Shown: positions 32,576 through 45,726, numbered from the stretch's first letter. The stretch is 64,000 nt of DNA from Polytrichum commune (GCA_950295325.1 OX485808.1:37282527-37346526), one strand, 5' to 3'. Translations and numbers: made by a program. Notes: generated by a model not told the origin, from the sequence alone.

Positions 32576-33439
32576 CTGCCCAACAGGAACATTGACATCG
32601 CCAGTCAACTTCACAGCTTCAACATACTCAAAAAACTGTAATTCTTGGCCATTGGGATTCGCTCCATCTATTTGCCAGTCACCATACTTCCGTTGCAACT
32701 GCACAACCTCTGCAGTATGAGGTCCTAGTGACCCAATATATAGTCCTGCACAAGAAGCTCTACTCAGCAACTATGCAATCCAGAAGCTACTCTCTAATTG
32801 TGATAATCAGTTCTTGAAAGAAACCTGGAAACGAGAGCCTATCTAGATAGAGATATCCATCTAAATATCAGACAATTGATACTTACAAAAACAAAGACAG
32901 TTATCATGCTCATGATTATATCTGATAAGGCAAAGTTGGCAGTTGGAAGTCTAGGAACAAGGCTATGCAATTTTTACATCTTCAAGAAGTGCAATTACGT
33001 TGTTTCAGGACATGGCATTTCCAAACGATGTCAACAACATCACTTCCTGTAGAGTTCAATTTCTTGTCTTCCAATAGTATATACCATAAACCACTAAGAT
33101 ATCTAGGGATACACAATCATAATTATTTCACAATGCCGTGTCAGGACCAAAAATAAGAGATATGTTTGGCAGTCCTAATTGGCATGAGATTCGAGTTCTT
33201 TAAAAAAACAACCGGGTGCAAATTCATGAACGAAGTGAAATGAACTTACCAAAAAAATGGATCATTTCCTGTTCCTGAGAGGTCCATCCTATGAAATAAA
33301 GTCTTCTTCAGAAGACCGCGCCTCTGCTGAGCTCGAGTTACTGCACTCTACAAAATGCCTGTAAGATCCTTGCTTGAGTTCTCCAACTCCACAGCGTCAC
33401 CTTCCTCTAGAGATCCATAAATTGATGAGCTTCACCATG
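32576..33439 (-). pseudogene. EXECUTER-like gene fragment (two exons, broken), captured between the inverted arms
   Basis: Exon at 32,576-32,745 (acceptor TTGTGCAG, donor CAG|GTACTC) encodes LYIGSLGPHTAEVVQLQRKY, then GDWQ and FEYVEAVKLTGDVNVPVGQ. This matches the conserved C-terminal (DUF3506/SOS-type) region of plant EXECUTER proteins, chloroplast thylakoid factors for singlet-oxygen signalling. A preceding exon at 33,250-33,439 (acceptor CTCCAG, donor TTG|GTAAGT) reads SAVTRAQQRRGLLKK and SGTGNDPFF but has an in-frame TAG. A run of seven T before the donor seems to put it one base out of phase with the next exon. The UVR domain, N-terminus and the rest of the C-terminus are absent. It ends abruptly against the minisatellite at about 32,530. 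This is a captured pseudogene, not a working copy. It is recognised from family knowledge without a search. Confidence 0.75.
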
Positions 33440-33562
33440 CTGGAGTAGCAAGAATATTGACAATGTAAACATTAAATCAGGTTCGTGACAAGGCTTGAGG
33501 TTGATATAGCATGATCAGGACTACAAAGAAATTATGAGAAAAATAGAACATGATATCTCGAA
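33440..33562. other. Central spacer, right part
   Basis: AT-rich sequence between the EXECUTER-like fragment and the right arm, probably captured intron. Nothing else is seen. Confidence 0.5.
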
Positions 33563-34899
33563 CCACATCCTTTATTCCATATTGTTCGGGTGAAGGCCAA
33601 GGGGCAAGTTTATAAGGTAAGACTTACCCCTATCCTTATGAGTACACTTGGACTATGGTTGGATACTAAGACTATGGCCTTGCCCTACCAGACTTGGCAC
33701 CCGGACTATGGCTGGGAGAATTTGTGACTATGGCCCATACATGCTAGACTATGGTCTCTCCGATTTAGACTATGGCCCATACATGTTAGACTATGGTCTC
33801 TCTGATTTGTGACTATGGCCCATACATGCTAGACTATGGTCTCTCCAATTTAGACTATGGCCAGGGGAATTTGTGACTATGGCCCATACATGTTGGACTA
33901 TGGTCTTTGCGATTAAGACTATGGCCGGGGTATTAGACTCGTTCGCATAGTTTGGTCATAGAGTCGGATACTGGTTTGTGTTACTTGTCACTAGACTTTT
34001 TGTTAACTCTCATACTTTGGTAATTATCTTAAACTATGACATCTTAATTTTGCTATGAAGGACTATGACTATGGCCATCACATAATGGACTATGGTCTTT
34101 GCAATTTAGACTATGGCCGGGGGAATTTGTGACCGATACTTAGACTATGGCCGATACATGCTCGACTATGGACTCTGCGATTTAGACTATGGCATGGGGA
34201 TTCGACTCGTTTGCATAGTTCGGTCTTAGAGTCGGATATTGGGTCGCGTTACTTGTCACTAGACTTTTGTTAACTTTGATACTTTATTTTGGTAATTCTC
34301 TTAAGTATGACATCTTAATTTTGCTATGAAGGACTATGACTATGTGTTGGTGGGTGTAAATCCATGTGGAAGGTGGGCAATTGTGGCATCATTGCCTCAA
34401 AATTGCAAACCCTCCCATAAAATCACAAAATAACGGTTCAAAGAGTTTAAGGGTTTAATGACTACACATGGTTGTATCTTGGTGTATGGACAAGTGTTGT
34501 ATGAGCTTTGAAACCATGACTTCATATTACTCAAAATCATGACATAAGTGGGGAATGATTCTCTTATTATATAAGAGTTGATATTGTCTCCCCTCTATGT
34601 TGCATTTTGAAGGGGTTGGGAGAGTTTAAAATGGAAATAACATCTCTAATTTGCAAATAACGATAATGTGTGCATACCTACTTTGTAAAAACACCTTGGC
34701 AATCCTAAAACATGGTTAGAGCACTAGACATTGTTGGGACATGTTGTCAATACCAACATCTCCAATTGTATGTTGAAGGTTGAATTTGAACCAAAGAGCA
34801 GTCATTCACATGTTCCCATGATCCATCCTCGCAAAATAGAAGTTGGCTTCTCCCCTTCAAATATGCAACATATGGAGTGTATGAGATCTTCACCCCTAT

Positions 34900-35048
34900 C
34901 AGAGCCCAACATTTTCCTTTTTAATTGCACCCATACCCAGACCATGCCCATCATCAGTGACCTATGCCCACCCATGCCCACCCAAAACCCATGGGCATGG
35001 GTGGGTATGGGCATGGGCATGGGTATGGACACCCAATGTAGGGCTCTA
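34900..35048. mobile_element. hAT-like MITE, 149 bp, complete, 8-bp target duplication
   Basis: It starts CAGAGCCC and ends GGGCTCTA, giving short terminal inverted repeats (C/T)AGAGCCC. It is flanked by ACCCCTAT at 34,892-34,899 and 35,049-35,056. The left arm of the inverted repeat (about 29,222) has a single ACCCCTAT, which is the empty site. The interior is GCCCATGCCCAT/ATGGGCATGGG-rich and palindromic. An 8-bp duplication with (Y)AG-starting termini fits the hAT superfamily. Confidence 0.85.
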
Positions 35049-35452
35049 ACCCCTATATAAAGGAATCAACCATCAATATTTTGTAATCTTTGACCAAATA
35101 GAATCTTAGCTCCATTTTTCTATGCAAAAGCTCGTGTGTTGCAAGTTCATAAAAGGATGAGTTTTCATGTACACCCTAACCTTGATAATGTCACACCCTC
35201 CGTTTCACCAAAAAGTGTGATATAAACAAGGTGTGACATACTTGATAATGTCACATTTTGTGCATAATGTGATATTATCAAAAAATATGTAGAAAATCAA
35301 AATATAATTACAATTTTTTTTAAAATAACAAATACGAGACTTCAATGTTTTTGAATGTAAAATCTAATTCAAAATTGTGAATAACAACAAGAGCACATCA
35401 TAATGTGTCATTGAGATCAGGTAAAGACCTCTCACTAGAGACAAAGAAGCTT

Positions 35453-35731
35453 CTAATGCATGTCACATTGTTTTGTTGATGTTAAATGTGCAACACTAAT
35501 TCTAATGAGTTTGTCATGGATTTTTTCCATTTCTAACAACTCATGAGTGCTGAAAATTTGAGAACCTTGGCTAGCCATAAAATTCAAAACATCTTTAGCA
35601 TATTTTTGTGCATCGCTTAGCTTCACTACTTTAGACTCATCATCACTGCTATCAACAATCAATGGATCCACTTCCATGGAATCAAGGGAAAAGGTGAGTT
35701 TGATTAGAAGTGCACATGTGGAAGATGGCAA
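35453..35731 (-). pseudogene. Captured 3'-terminal coding fragment inside the TA-flanked transposon (copy B)
   Basis: The 92-codon frame is identical to that of copy A. The product is unrecognised. The presence of acidic, helix-rich protein-like sequence is the only support. Confidence 0.4.
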
Positions 35732-36072
35732 TGCACTGATGTTTTACCTCTGTGGCGGAGAACACACGTCCACTCTCATAAAAAGGATCGTAGTTGTTGA
35801 GCTCAATCTGTCAAATTATGATACAGGAAAACACTCATTCTTAATGCTACTTCTGAGAGGGAGGAAGGTTAAATGAGCACTGAATCATAAACAATAGGGG
35901 ACTGGTAGAGGGGTGGATCACAAGTAGGACTTCTTCAAGTCCCGGGTGGCAACTCTCCCCTTTACAATATTTGTTTCTAAATTACTCCTCGTGAACTGAT
36001 GCTTCATTGGTACTACACAAAGAGGAACGTATCTTCATAGATTTTTAGTGCTACATATGCTTGGAAATAAGG

Positions 36073-36495
36073 CGTGGAGAGGAACCCATTGATATCATCT
36101 GTGTCTGAGATGGAGAAGCTTCAGACTTACAAATGTCAGTGTCTACAGAACCAAGATAAATCAAATTTTCTACAGCAGGGTTCACCATCTTCCAGACCCG
36201 TAGGTATTCTTCACTTTTAAGAGTATCATGAAACTTCTTAGAATTTACAATCTTGAAGGTGTGTCTAATGCGAAAGCATGCAGCTCCAGCAAATTGCTTC
36301 TCGGATATGTTTTACCAGCTCTAAATCTTCAAGGTTAAGAGGCATTTATCGACATTGGAAATGGCTACTGAAGGAATGCAACTAAGGTGCTTACCATGTA
36401 TCAAGCCTCAAAGCTTCAAAAGTACCATTTAGGAAGAAACCTTGTGGATGCAGCAGTTTGTTGAGGAGAGCGGCAAGAAGATGAGGGGCAGAGCG
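36073..36495 (-). pseudogene. Captured multi-exon gene fragment inside the TA-flanked transposon (copy B)
   Basis: Same minus-strand exon-like segments and GTAAGC donor as in copy A (donor edge at 36,395). It carries the same frame break, so it was already defective before duplication. Confidence 0.4.
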
Positions 36496-37301
36496 GTGTG
36501 TGGAGCGGCGAGAGGAGAGAGCATACGATGCAGGCGGAGCTACGAGAAGTTGATCTGCAAGAGAAACCGTTGCTTCTTCGGCATATGAGATTCAAGATTC
36601 AAGAACCAAAGATTCAAGCGGAAGCAGGTAAAGATGCCGACATCATCCATAGAATTTGTTGTCCATCCGGCCTTTTTTCATCCATGTTACTTGTTATTAT
36701 CACACTTACACTACGAATTTTGAAAAAAAAATGTGACATTATCAAGGGTGATAGTGATAATAACGAGGGAGTTTTACACTATGGAAATCGGTTTCAAACT
36801 TTTAGGTGACAATATCAAGGTGTTCTATTAACAAGTGTGATATTATCAAGGTTAGGGTGTAGGCCCCTTGCCTACCATATTCTAGTGTTAATAAGGACAA
36901 ACCCGCCCAAATGTCGAGGGAATCTAGTGGGGTAGGGTTCGCATGTGCCAACTACACTAAACATGATATTTAGTGTCATATGGTACTTAATGTCACTATG
37001 GTAACTTTTTGGATGGCACTTCTTGTGAATAAGTCAACAAATATTGTCATTGATGATGGATGATTTCATCCATTGTTCAAAGCCCTACGTTCTCTTGTTA
37101 GTGACATGATGAGATATTGTCATGGATGACTAAAATTTGGATGAAAAATCACTTGGTTAGTGACAATAATTGTAACACTATAAATCTTTAATCTCCCAAA
37201 AATATTACAAGGAATGACAAATAATGTTAACTTAACATCTAGGCCTATTGCATGCACTTCCAAATCCACATATAATTTTAGCCATTGCATGGGGCCGACA
37301 A

Positions 37302-40300
37302 TATTGATTCTTATTTTGTAAACACTACACCAAACCACATGCTACTCAAATATAGGCATCTAACAACCAAATATAACCTGAAATTGGTTGTCTACACTTT
37401 ACATCGAATAATACCACTATCTTGACCCAAGCGCAAACTACAATATGCCAATTATATTGTCCTTGAACCAAGTAAGAATGCTCACTCAATGTTTTGCATT
37501 CATGCTAAACGCCTTGAACCCTAAACCCTAAACCCTTAATCCATAGTATTATGTTGTTCTTCTCAAAATCTAGTGAAATTTCGTCCAAGCCTTGCACTTC
37601 GAGGTTGTCTTATTGATACCGGCTTAGGATGACCTTAAGTGACGGACGAGAGTTGTCCTCCAAGAATTAAAGAGATTAACATGCAAATTCATCCAAACAG
37701 AACATGAATGTCATTATTGTTCACCCTCTTCAGTATGACACATGTGAGAAACACAAAAAAAGTAGTGTTATCTAGGTGTCATCTTATCATTCATATGACA
37801 AGCGGTGTAAAGTTGTCATATTATTGAGGGAATACGAAAATATGAGCTTAAAAATATATATACAACAAGTTTAGGCAATATAGATGGTATGAAATAAGAG
37901 CTTATAACTCCAAACAAATACAAATATTTTCAAGAACTCTTGACAAAGGAGTCCAAAGTGTGTAGTTGGATTGACATCCCCCCACTGCCTCATTTTATCA
38001 TTAAAACTCTCAAATGAGAGGCAAGCAATTGGGCCTCATGGTTGGACACATACACCTTCATTTCCATTGGGTTATAGCCATGCATATATTGATTGGGGAC
38101 AAGGAACGGTTTTTGGATTAAATTTGGACATAGTTCCAAGATTTGAACTCTTTGGTTAACTCATAATTGAATTCTATGGGAGGACCCCCAATATGCTAGC
38201 AATATACCTACTTTTTATGATGATACATGAGTTGACAATAGATATTTGAATGATATAATATTTGAATATGATTATATTATGCCAAAAAGATATACGTTGA
38301 ATAGAGATTGGACTATATCCTTAAAAATAAAGATCCATTCTATTTTAAGGATCAATTCCCCCCCTGTAATATGCTCCCAAGCCTAGTGTTGAGTAATACC
38401 TTGGCCTTGGAGTTGAGGCATGGACACGGGCATGCGGGACAAGGCGGTCCGCTCCTTTTTTTTTAAGCGGGCAGGTCCCCGAAGCCCGTCCGGCACGATG
38501 TCCTATGTTGACCTGCAATGGCCGGTCTTGCAAATGCACTTCACCTGCAATGGCCGGTTAGCGCTGTCAAAGTGTACATGGTCCTTTCTCTAGGCTGCAG
38601 CAACGAGCGCTAGGCCGCGAAAGCCAGGCAACCGTGCATATTGTATTCCATACCCCTTATCCCTTACTCAAGCTTGACACTTCCAAGTTCCATCAAATCG
38701 ACATGCTAAAGGAGGCAAAATACATGTGAGGACCGACATTGGAAATGAAAGGTTGTCCTTTAATGTCATAAACAACTTGCCTCCACACATGTGACCATTT
38801 CAACATGTAAAGTACTTAGTAAAGTTACATCAATCGTCTTTATCATAGCCTTTGACGCCTTGCACAAGCTACGTATAGTAATTTGATAACTTAGATAGGG
38901 TAGGGGAGGGTAACTACCATGTAATTTTATTGGTTATGTGAGAAAATGGGATTTCTTTGAGAACATTACCAATATTCACAAATAGTTAAGGCATGGATTT
39001 TTCGGCACCCTATACTTGTTAGAATATTACTTTTAGTGCATTTTCATGCAAATTTATACCAAATTTTGGATGTAAAGTTGCAAACCTGAAGTGAAGTTTT
39101 GAACCTTACTACCATCACATTGTGTTCTATTCTAACATTGTCACATAAACTGCAACTTAAAAACATTAACCCATATGCACAAAAGTTTGTTTTTTGAAAA
39201 ATGGTGTAACTTTATCAACACTATAGTTCACTTTCAAATGCAATGTACATAATGGATTTACATAAGCAACCAAGTTGGGAGGTTGTATTCACAAATGTTG
39301 AACATGACACTTATGCATCATACTAATGCATTGACAAATGCATCTCATTTGAGTATGAGTTAACTACATTGAGCTAGGGTCGGATGCTATCTCTTAATGA
39401 CCTTTTTGGGAAGGGTGCAAGCATCGTGAAGTGGACCAATAAATTGCTCCGGTATACTCAAACCATATTAATTTTGGTCAAAACCCTAAATATAATAGCA
39501 AAGTGTTGTCAAAAATGGAAAATGAAAACATATATATACGCACACGCGCACATATTTGTCATTTGTAGGTGATGTGAATTTTGGAGATCATTGTTTTGCT
39601 AAGCGTCACATTGATCCACATAAGTGGATAACTTTTATCATCACGTTGATTCATCCATCCCAACCTTAGATATATTAAATATTACATTATGGGAAAAACA
39701 CTATAAAATTTGAGGTGATTTCAATGACAATTACATGTTATTGTATCCATCCTATAATGGAATGATCATTCAAAGAAAATATAAACAAGTTGCATCGATT
39801 CCAAATGGGAGAATGTTTTTGTTGCATTTGAACAATGCAATCCGAATGCACATTATGCCATTGTCTCATACTCGTTGGTGCTAAGACTACCAAGAAATAC
39901 CAAAAGATTTGGGGGGTAGAGAGAGGGAATCATCACATATAAGGACACCTCTCATCCATCCCACATAAAAACTTGATCCCATGTAGGTTTGTTGCCGATT
40001 CATCTCAAATGACCTCAAGTACATCAATTTTGAGGTTCTAAAGCTAATTCCGGTGTCAAATCAACTAAACAAAGCAACTTCTAAAATGCATACAAATTCA
40101 AGACTTTTATCTTGGATGAATGTGAGGTATGTTCTGTATATGACAATTCCCTCATCCCAAAAATGTGGTCGTTATCCCTTATCCCTTATACATTTACGAC
40201 TTCATTAAAAGTACTCAGCTAAGATTGGGGGATTTCATTCAAAGTGAGATTTGGATTGAATAACTTAGTCCATTTTGAAGCATGTCATGTCCAAACATAC

Positions 40301-41390
40301 ATAGTCTACTGGCGATTGTCTTTCAAACTTAAATGTCTTTGAGGCTTGGAATCATGAATAATTTGTTGTGTAGCCAACAATCTTTTGAACTGTCCGAATC
40401 GGTTTGAAGATGTATTCGTTTCCCATGGACCGTAAGGCCCCCAGGGGGCTTTTGATTGTAGAAAAGTGCAAATTGGATGAGATTGTTCCAAAGAAGCCCA
40501 AATTTGCAGGGAGAGGACCCTAACTGTTTTTGCGAGATGGATCCAGTGGTCTTTTCCGATCAGAAAATGATAAAGGATTGGATTTTTGGCGAATTCTTTG
40601 AGTGAACAAAAATTTCAGTTTTTGGGCCCAATCTCATTGCTTGGAGACTTCAGAGTCCCATATCTTTTTTTCCACAGCTCAGAATTTGACGGAAAAAAGT
40701 TCCACATGAGGGTCATAATGTTCTTTACATGTGGTAAAAATTTCAGATGTTTTGGAGCACTTCTAAGCAATCTGATTCCAGCATAAGCACGAAGTACCCC
40801 CTGCCCGAACAATTTCCATCAATCTTCTCAACGGTGGCAATTTCTCATAAATTGTGCGATCTTGTTGATCTTTTTTCATAAACAAGCTATGTAAGTCTTC
40901 TTTAGTTTCAACGGTGCCCATCGTGAAAATTACCCCACACTAATAAGAAATTGAGCTTGCTACAAGAGCTAATCAAGAAAACATGACCTAAGCTAAAACA
41001 CCCCCGGTCCTTTAGGGGTTAAGCAAAGTTTTAGCATACTAACCTAGTTTGATTGAGTACTTCCACATGCAATATGTTAGATGTAGTCATGAAATATCCT
41101 CCGAGGTCCGTAATTTGAAGTTTGGCCAACATATATTCCCCTGACATTCTATGCATGCACAGTGGGAGTTAGGTGGAATCCCATGACTAGTGGTGCATCT
41201 ATTTTTATTTTATAATAAGATATGCATTTAAAAAAACTCAGCAAATTTTGAGGTGTTTTTTTAATGTTATTTTTTGTTATAAATTCACTACTACAATTAG
41301 TCTAGGCCAGTAGGGTGAATATAAACACGCACAACTTCGCCAATTGTTCCATATTATCATGTAGCATTAGTACATTTAAAGTCAACGGCA
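37302..41390. other. AT-rich intergenic DNA, no gene recognised (copy B)
   Basis: Counterpart of 2,326-6,413. Substitutions are rare up to about 40.3 kb, then clustered at 40,308-40,850. The telomere-like CCCTAAA stretch and the GC-rich island are conserved. Confidence 0.6.
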
Positions 41391-41645
41391 ATGCGCCAAG
41401 TGATGGAGAACGGTGACGTTGCACAAGACGAATTTCGCATCAGAGACGATGGAGGCCCAGTCTTGGATGAATACTTGGGCGGAGAAGAGTTCGAAGAACT
41501 GATCTTGGAAGAGAAAAATGATTCGACAATGATGTGCCATAAAGGACCTCCCGGATTGATGTCTTTGATGATTTTCAATGAAAAACATTTAAAATGTTTT
41601 GAAATATTTCAAAATGTATCTTATGATGCCGCCTCCGACCTCTAG
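41391..41645 (+). pseudogene. Short acidic coding-like fragment (copy B)
   Basis: Identical to the copy A frame of 84 codons. Unrecognised. Confidence 0.25.
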
Positions 41646-43034
41646 AATAATAATAATAAAAAACAACATTGACCATGGCATATGTATTCAAGACACGACA
41701 ATTAGGGCAATTAGCTTGTTGATGCATGGAAACTAAGTCAGTGAGTCTCGGAAGGAAGAGAATTGAAAATATCGGACTTGTAAGTCCAACTAAGTTACCC
41801 GAAGCATATCGAGTGCATTCCATGGGCAGACCAGAGGAGTTTGTAACTTAGATTTAATTGTCAATGTGTTTCAGGCAAGTGAACCTTCAGAGGTTGGAGG
41901 TCCAGTGATTTTATTTGTTTATTTTAATTCTTTTGGGGGGTGACGGTTTATCTCCAAATCTTGATGCTAAAAAAAGCATTATGTCGCTTTGCATCCATTT
42001 GATCGTCCAAAAATTACCCAAAATTGCTAATTTGGATGAAGTTGTCATATTTTGGATGAATATCATGATTATCATCCTTATGTGGTTTTGTGACTTCAAT
42101 ATTGTTACTAGTGTAGCTATATTAGAAATTTGAGAAAATGATAATTATTAATATTTTGGCCAACTTTTTTTTTCTTTTTTCTTTTGGTTCCCCCCTCCCC
42201 CCTCTATTCTTGATTCCTTCAACTACTTCTTAAAATATAAAGGATACCGCACAATCACATCCCAATTTCAATAAACAATCATTATCCCTGCTCTAGATAG
42301 TCAAACTTTAGGTTTCACATATAACATATTAAATTTAATTCTAGTGAGTTTTTCCTGAGACAACGTGGGTCACACTTGAATAATCAAATTGGAAATTGCA
42401 AGTGCCTTGACAACACATATACCGATACCACTCCCGTATTTAGTATGAACAAAAGTAGGTGATGGCCATCACTAAGAAACACCAACTCACTCAATTAAAC
42501 CAAAATGCATTGTAAATAATAATGCAGAGGCAGAGGTAAGGAAGTGACTGGAAACGGTTAATGTTAAAGTTAGAAAAGACGTTGAATTGGTCACGTAAAT
42601 TCCATATTAAATTTTTGGATACTTTAAGTACATTATCCAAAAATATCGGTTTTCCTTAAAACAATTTAATCAATGCCGAAGTGGTCAAGGTACTACGGTA
42701 CCCATGTCCCCCCACCCCCGCCCAATTGTGTTGATTATTAAATCTAGAATGATTGATAAATGTTGAGCACGTAGTCCAACCTCTTTTAAACACATGTCTT
42801 GTTGGGTTTCGTTCTTAAATCTAACCTCATCACACATAACTCAAATTTATGTGCTTGATCAAAATAATTGGTTGAGTAGGCCCACGTGCCATAATTAACT
42901 GGCAACTTTTGGCACCATCCATTGGCATCTCCGGCTGGAATAGTGTAAAAATTGATGAGCCAACATCTATTTCTCAACATAATCCCCAACAACTTCATGG
43001 CTAAAACCGAATGAAAAAGTCGGTGTGATTGGGG
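41646..43034. other. Intergenic, nothing recognised (copy B)
   Basis: Counterpart of 6,669-8,057 with no visible difference of note. Confidence 0.6.
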
Positions 43035-43522
43035 CTTGAATGGCTGGCCACATGGCGCAACTTTGTTGCCTCGCAATTGTTTTTCGTTGTTGGGGAGGTA
43101 GGGCAATCATACGAGAGGTTGTATGACACAAAAATGTTTACATCCAAAAGCAAGCCAATACATAGGATGCATAATGCGTTTTACTCCAACACAATAAACA
43201 TATTGCCCATGTTTTACTCATAGTAAAATACTTTTATCATTTTTTTTTATTGATGCATCCATTTTTTTTTATTAGTTTCAAAGGGTTGGGCACATGGTCC
43301 AACTTTGCTACCCAACAATTGGGAAGGTAGGACACGCAGGGGAGTAGCTGTACAACACAACAAAAAAATTGCTATATCCAAGGCAAGCCACCGCACATGA
43401 TGTAGAATGCAATAAAAATGCACATTGAGTTTTACCCCAACGCAATAAACTCATTGCATGTGTTTTACCCGACAATAAAAATAAAGTTCTTATAGGCCAT
43501 TTTTACTGTTGCATTCTATTTT
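43035..43522. repeat. Diverged tandem duplication of ~245 bp (copy B)
   Basis: Same two related direct segments as at 8,058-8,545. Two substitutions from copy A lie near 43,077-43,110. Confidence 0.65.
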
Positions 43523-43778
43523 GTTCTAAGATTTTGCTTTAAATTGTTTCACTCCGAGTCCTTGAAGGGCTACCCATGTTGTGGAAGCCCAAGTCATGTG
43601 CCCAACCCTTGAGATTGGGCCTACTAGTGGTTGCTCTACTCTTAGTACCTATTATTATTATTATTACTACATATTCCCTTATTCATGTGTACAAAAACAT
43701 GTGTAGACAGTGGGTGTATGTACATGTAATTACTATATTTGGAGCCCATTTTTTGCAGCAATTTCTTGGGGTTGTGGT

Positions 43779-44034
43779 GGCTAGGGCTAGAGCTCATGCC
43801 ATTTGGGCGTGCCCAAGCCGGCTGAGCCATGACCCCATCACGGGGGAAGGGGATGTCAAGGTTGGAGCCCGCGTTCTAGCACTCCCAAGCAGTCCTACCG
43901 ATTTTAGTTTGTTTTTGGTCCCCAACGACAATTGTTGCCCGCCCTGCCCAATTCCAAAAACAAATTGCCCTTGCATTCTTGAAGGCCGTTTGTTCCCAAA
44001 TCCCATATTGAGTGCATTCGCCTTGAAGGCCCAA

Positions 44035-44131
<97 letters not shown>

Positions 44132-45064
44132 CATTGCCCTTAGTAGAAAAGCAATAGAGTGGGATTTCATTCTTGATTTGCAAGTGAAAGCATGCACATG
44201 AATGTCAATAAAGCATGTAATGAACTTGGAAGTAAAAGATATTAAAAAAATCCTCATTAGAATTATTGTTATAATGTATGGGACTTACCAATTGGAGGGG
44301 TATTTTGTCATTCTAAAATGAAACTTACATTTGTGTGCTATTTTTAATTTTTAATTTTATGATGTTTTAGTTAATTCCTTTTACTTTCACAAGTATATAT
44401 ATATGAACTCTTTAAGTTGAATAAATGAAGTTAAATGTATTAATCCTAATTAGTTACAATTAAGTTTGAAATTATGCTTACCAAGGAAATTAAGCCAATT
44501 ATATATGAAATGCGCTTACATGAATGAAATATGACTTAATACATTCAATCATGCTTAATAAGTTCAAATATGTTTGAATACTTGTGAAAAGTAGAAGGCA
44601 TTAACAAAAATATTCTAAACTAACCAAACCAAAAATAGCACACAAATATAAGTTTCATTTTAGAATGAGAAAAGACCTTTTCAAATGGTAAGTTGCATAC
44701 ATTATAACCTAAACCCTATCTTTTTTTACTTTTGAGTTCATTACATGTTCTATTGACATTCATTTACAAGCTTTCGGTTTCAATTCAAGAATAAAGTCTC
44801 AGTCAACTACTTCTTTACCAAGGGGAAGTGAACATGTATATTGAATTTTGGACCTTCAAGACGAAGTGCACTCAATATGAGATGTGTGGACAGGTGACCT
44901 TCAAGAATGTAAGGGCGATTTGTTTTTGGAATCGAGCGGGGCAAGCAACAGTTGTCAGTCGGGACCCCCAAAAAAAAAAACTTTTTTGGGGGGCTGCCCG
45001 AGGGTGCCTGGGCAAAGACACCCCCCCTTCCCCCACCCATATGGCACGAGCTCTAGCCCTGGCC
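43779..45064. mobile_element. MULE-like inverted-repeat element with 9-bp target duplication (copy B)
   Basis: Same element and same GGTTGTGGT flanks (43,770-43,778 and 45,065-45,073) as in copy A. It is 12 bp longer because of the TA microsatellite. Confidence 0.85.
44038..44128. repeat. (TC)n(TA)n compound microsatellite (copy B)
   Basis: About 26 TC units followed by a TA run six units longer than in copy A. Confidence 0.97.
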
Positions 45065-45285
45065 GGTTGTGGTGGTAACCTACTAAACTCTACATGTTGC
45101 CTAATGCAAACGTCTAGACCTAGAGACCTGGACTTGGGATCTGGACCCCAGTGAGGATATGACGGTGTTCTGTGGCCATACCCAATGTTACCACTCCCCA
45201 TGTTCAATTCATACACACAACTAAGTTACTTAGGCAATTCTAGGCCCATGTTGAGCTTACCATTTCTGCGCCTATGATTGGGGAG

Positions 45286-45642
45286 AACCGGCATTAGTTA
45301 CAGATGAACCGGTTGAGTTTGAGAAATAACCGGTTGAGGTTCAAGACTTTAGGAGCATTACCAATCACTTTAGAGGAATTTATGGAATATACCTCGAATT
45401 AATATAGGAAAACCAAAGGATGTCAATATGTAACCGGTTGGACTTGCAAATACTAGGATCTTAACTAGGGTTCGGGAGATTTTTGAGCTCAACCAACTAA
45501 AATCCGCCCCTTCACAACTTTGACCGGTTTTTTTAGGATTTGACCGGTTGCAAACTTGTTGCCATTAATTCGGACCGGCCAATGTCCTATATTTTTTTTT
45601 CAAGTGCGGTTGATTTCCTCTTCATTGTAATGACAACCGGTT
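45286..45642. promoter_or_regulatory. Cluster of AACCGGTT (Grainyhead/CP2-type) sites (copy B)
   Basis: All sites of the copy A cluster are conserved at offset 34,989. Confidence 0.45.
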
Positions 45643-45655
45643 GATGGCTGTGGAT

Positions 45656-45726
45656 TTACTCTTTTATCATACCTAGGTCTTAAAACCTCGTATTAGATTT
45701 GAGGTCACAACATGATAAAAGAGTAA
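45656..45726. repeat. 71-bp hairpin with 15-bp perfect stem (copy B)
   Basis: Identical to 10,667-10,737. Confidence 0.6.

Larger units (their letters stand above)
35172..36859. mobile_element. 1,688-bp DNA transposon with TA target duplication (copy B)
   Basis: Counterpart of 196-1883 at offset 34,976, with the same ends and the same TA flanks. One substitution (C to T near 35,795) was noted. It shares every feature of copy A, showing that insertion preceded the 35-kb duplication. Confidence 0.85.
33563..37301. repeat. Right arm of the 8.6-kb long inverted repeat, with two nested transposons
   Basis: Inverted partner of 28,658-30,488. It includes about a dozen or more GACTATGG motifs (33,640-34,210), then unique arm sequence. 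It is interrupted by the hAT-like MITE (34,900-35,048 plus 8-bp duplication) and the TA-flanked element (35,172-36,859). The arm ends at 37,301. From 34,977 on it is also part of copy B of the tandem duplication. Confidence 0.9.

Noticed and set aside
32558..32770. Intact EXECUTER-like gene
   Set aside because: Only two exon-like blocks remain, one with an in-frame stop, and most of the protein is absent.
28658..37301. Target-site duplication of the long inverted repeat
   Set aside because: The flanks TACTATACAA and TATTGATTCT do not match, so insertion as a transposon cannot be shown.
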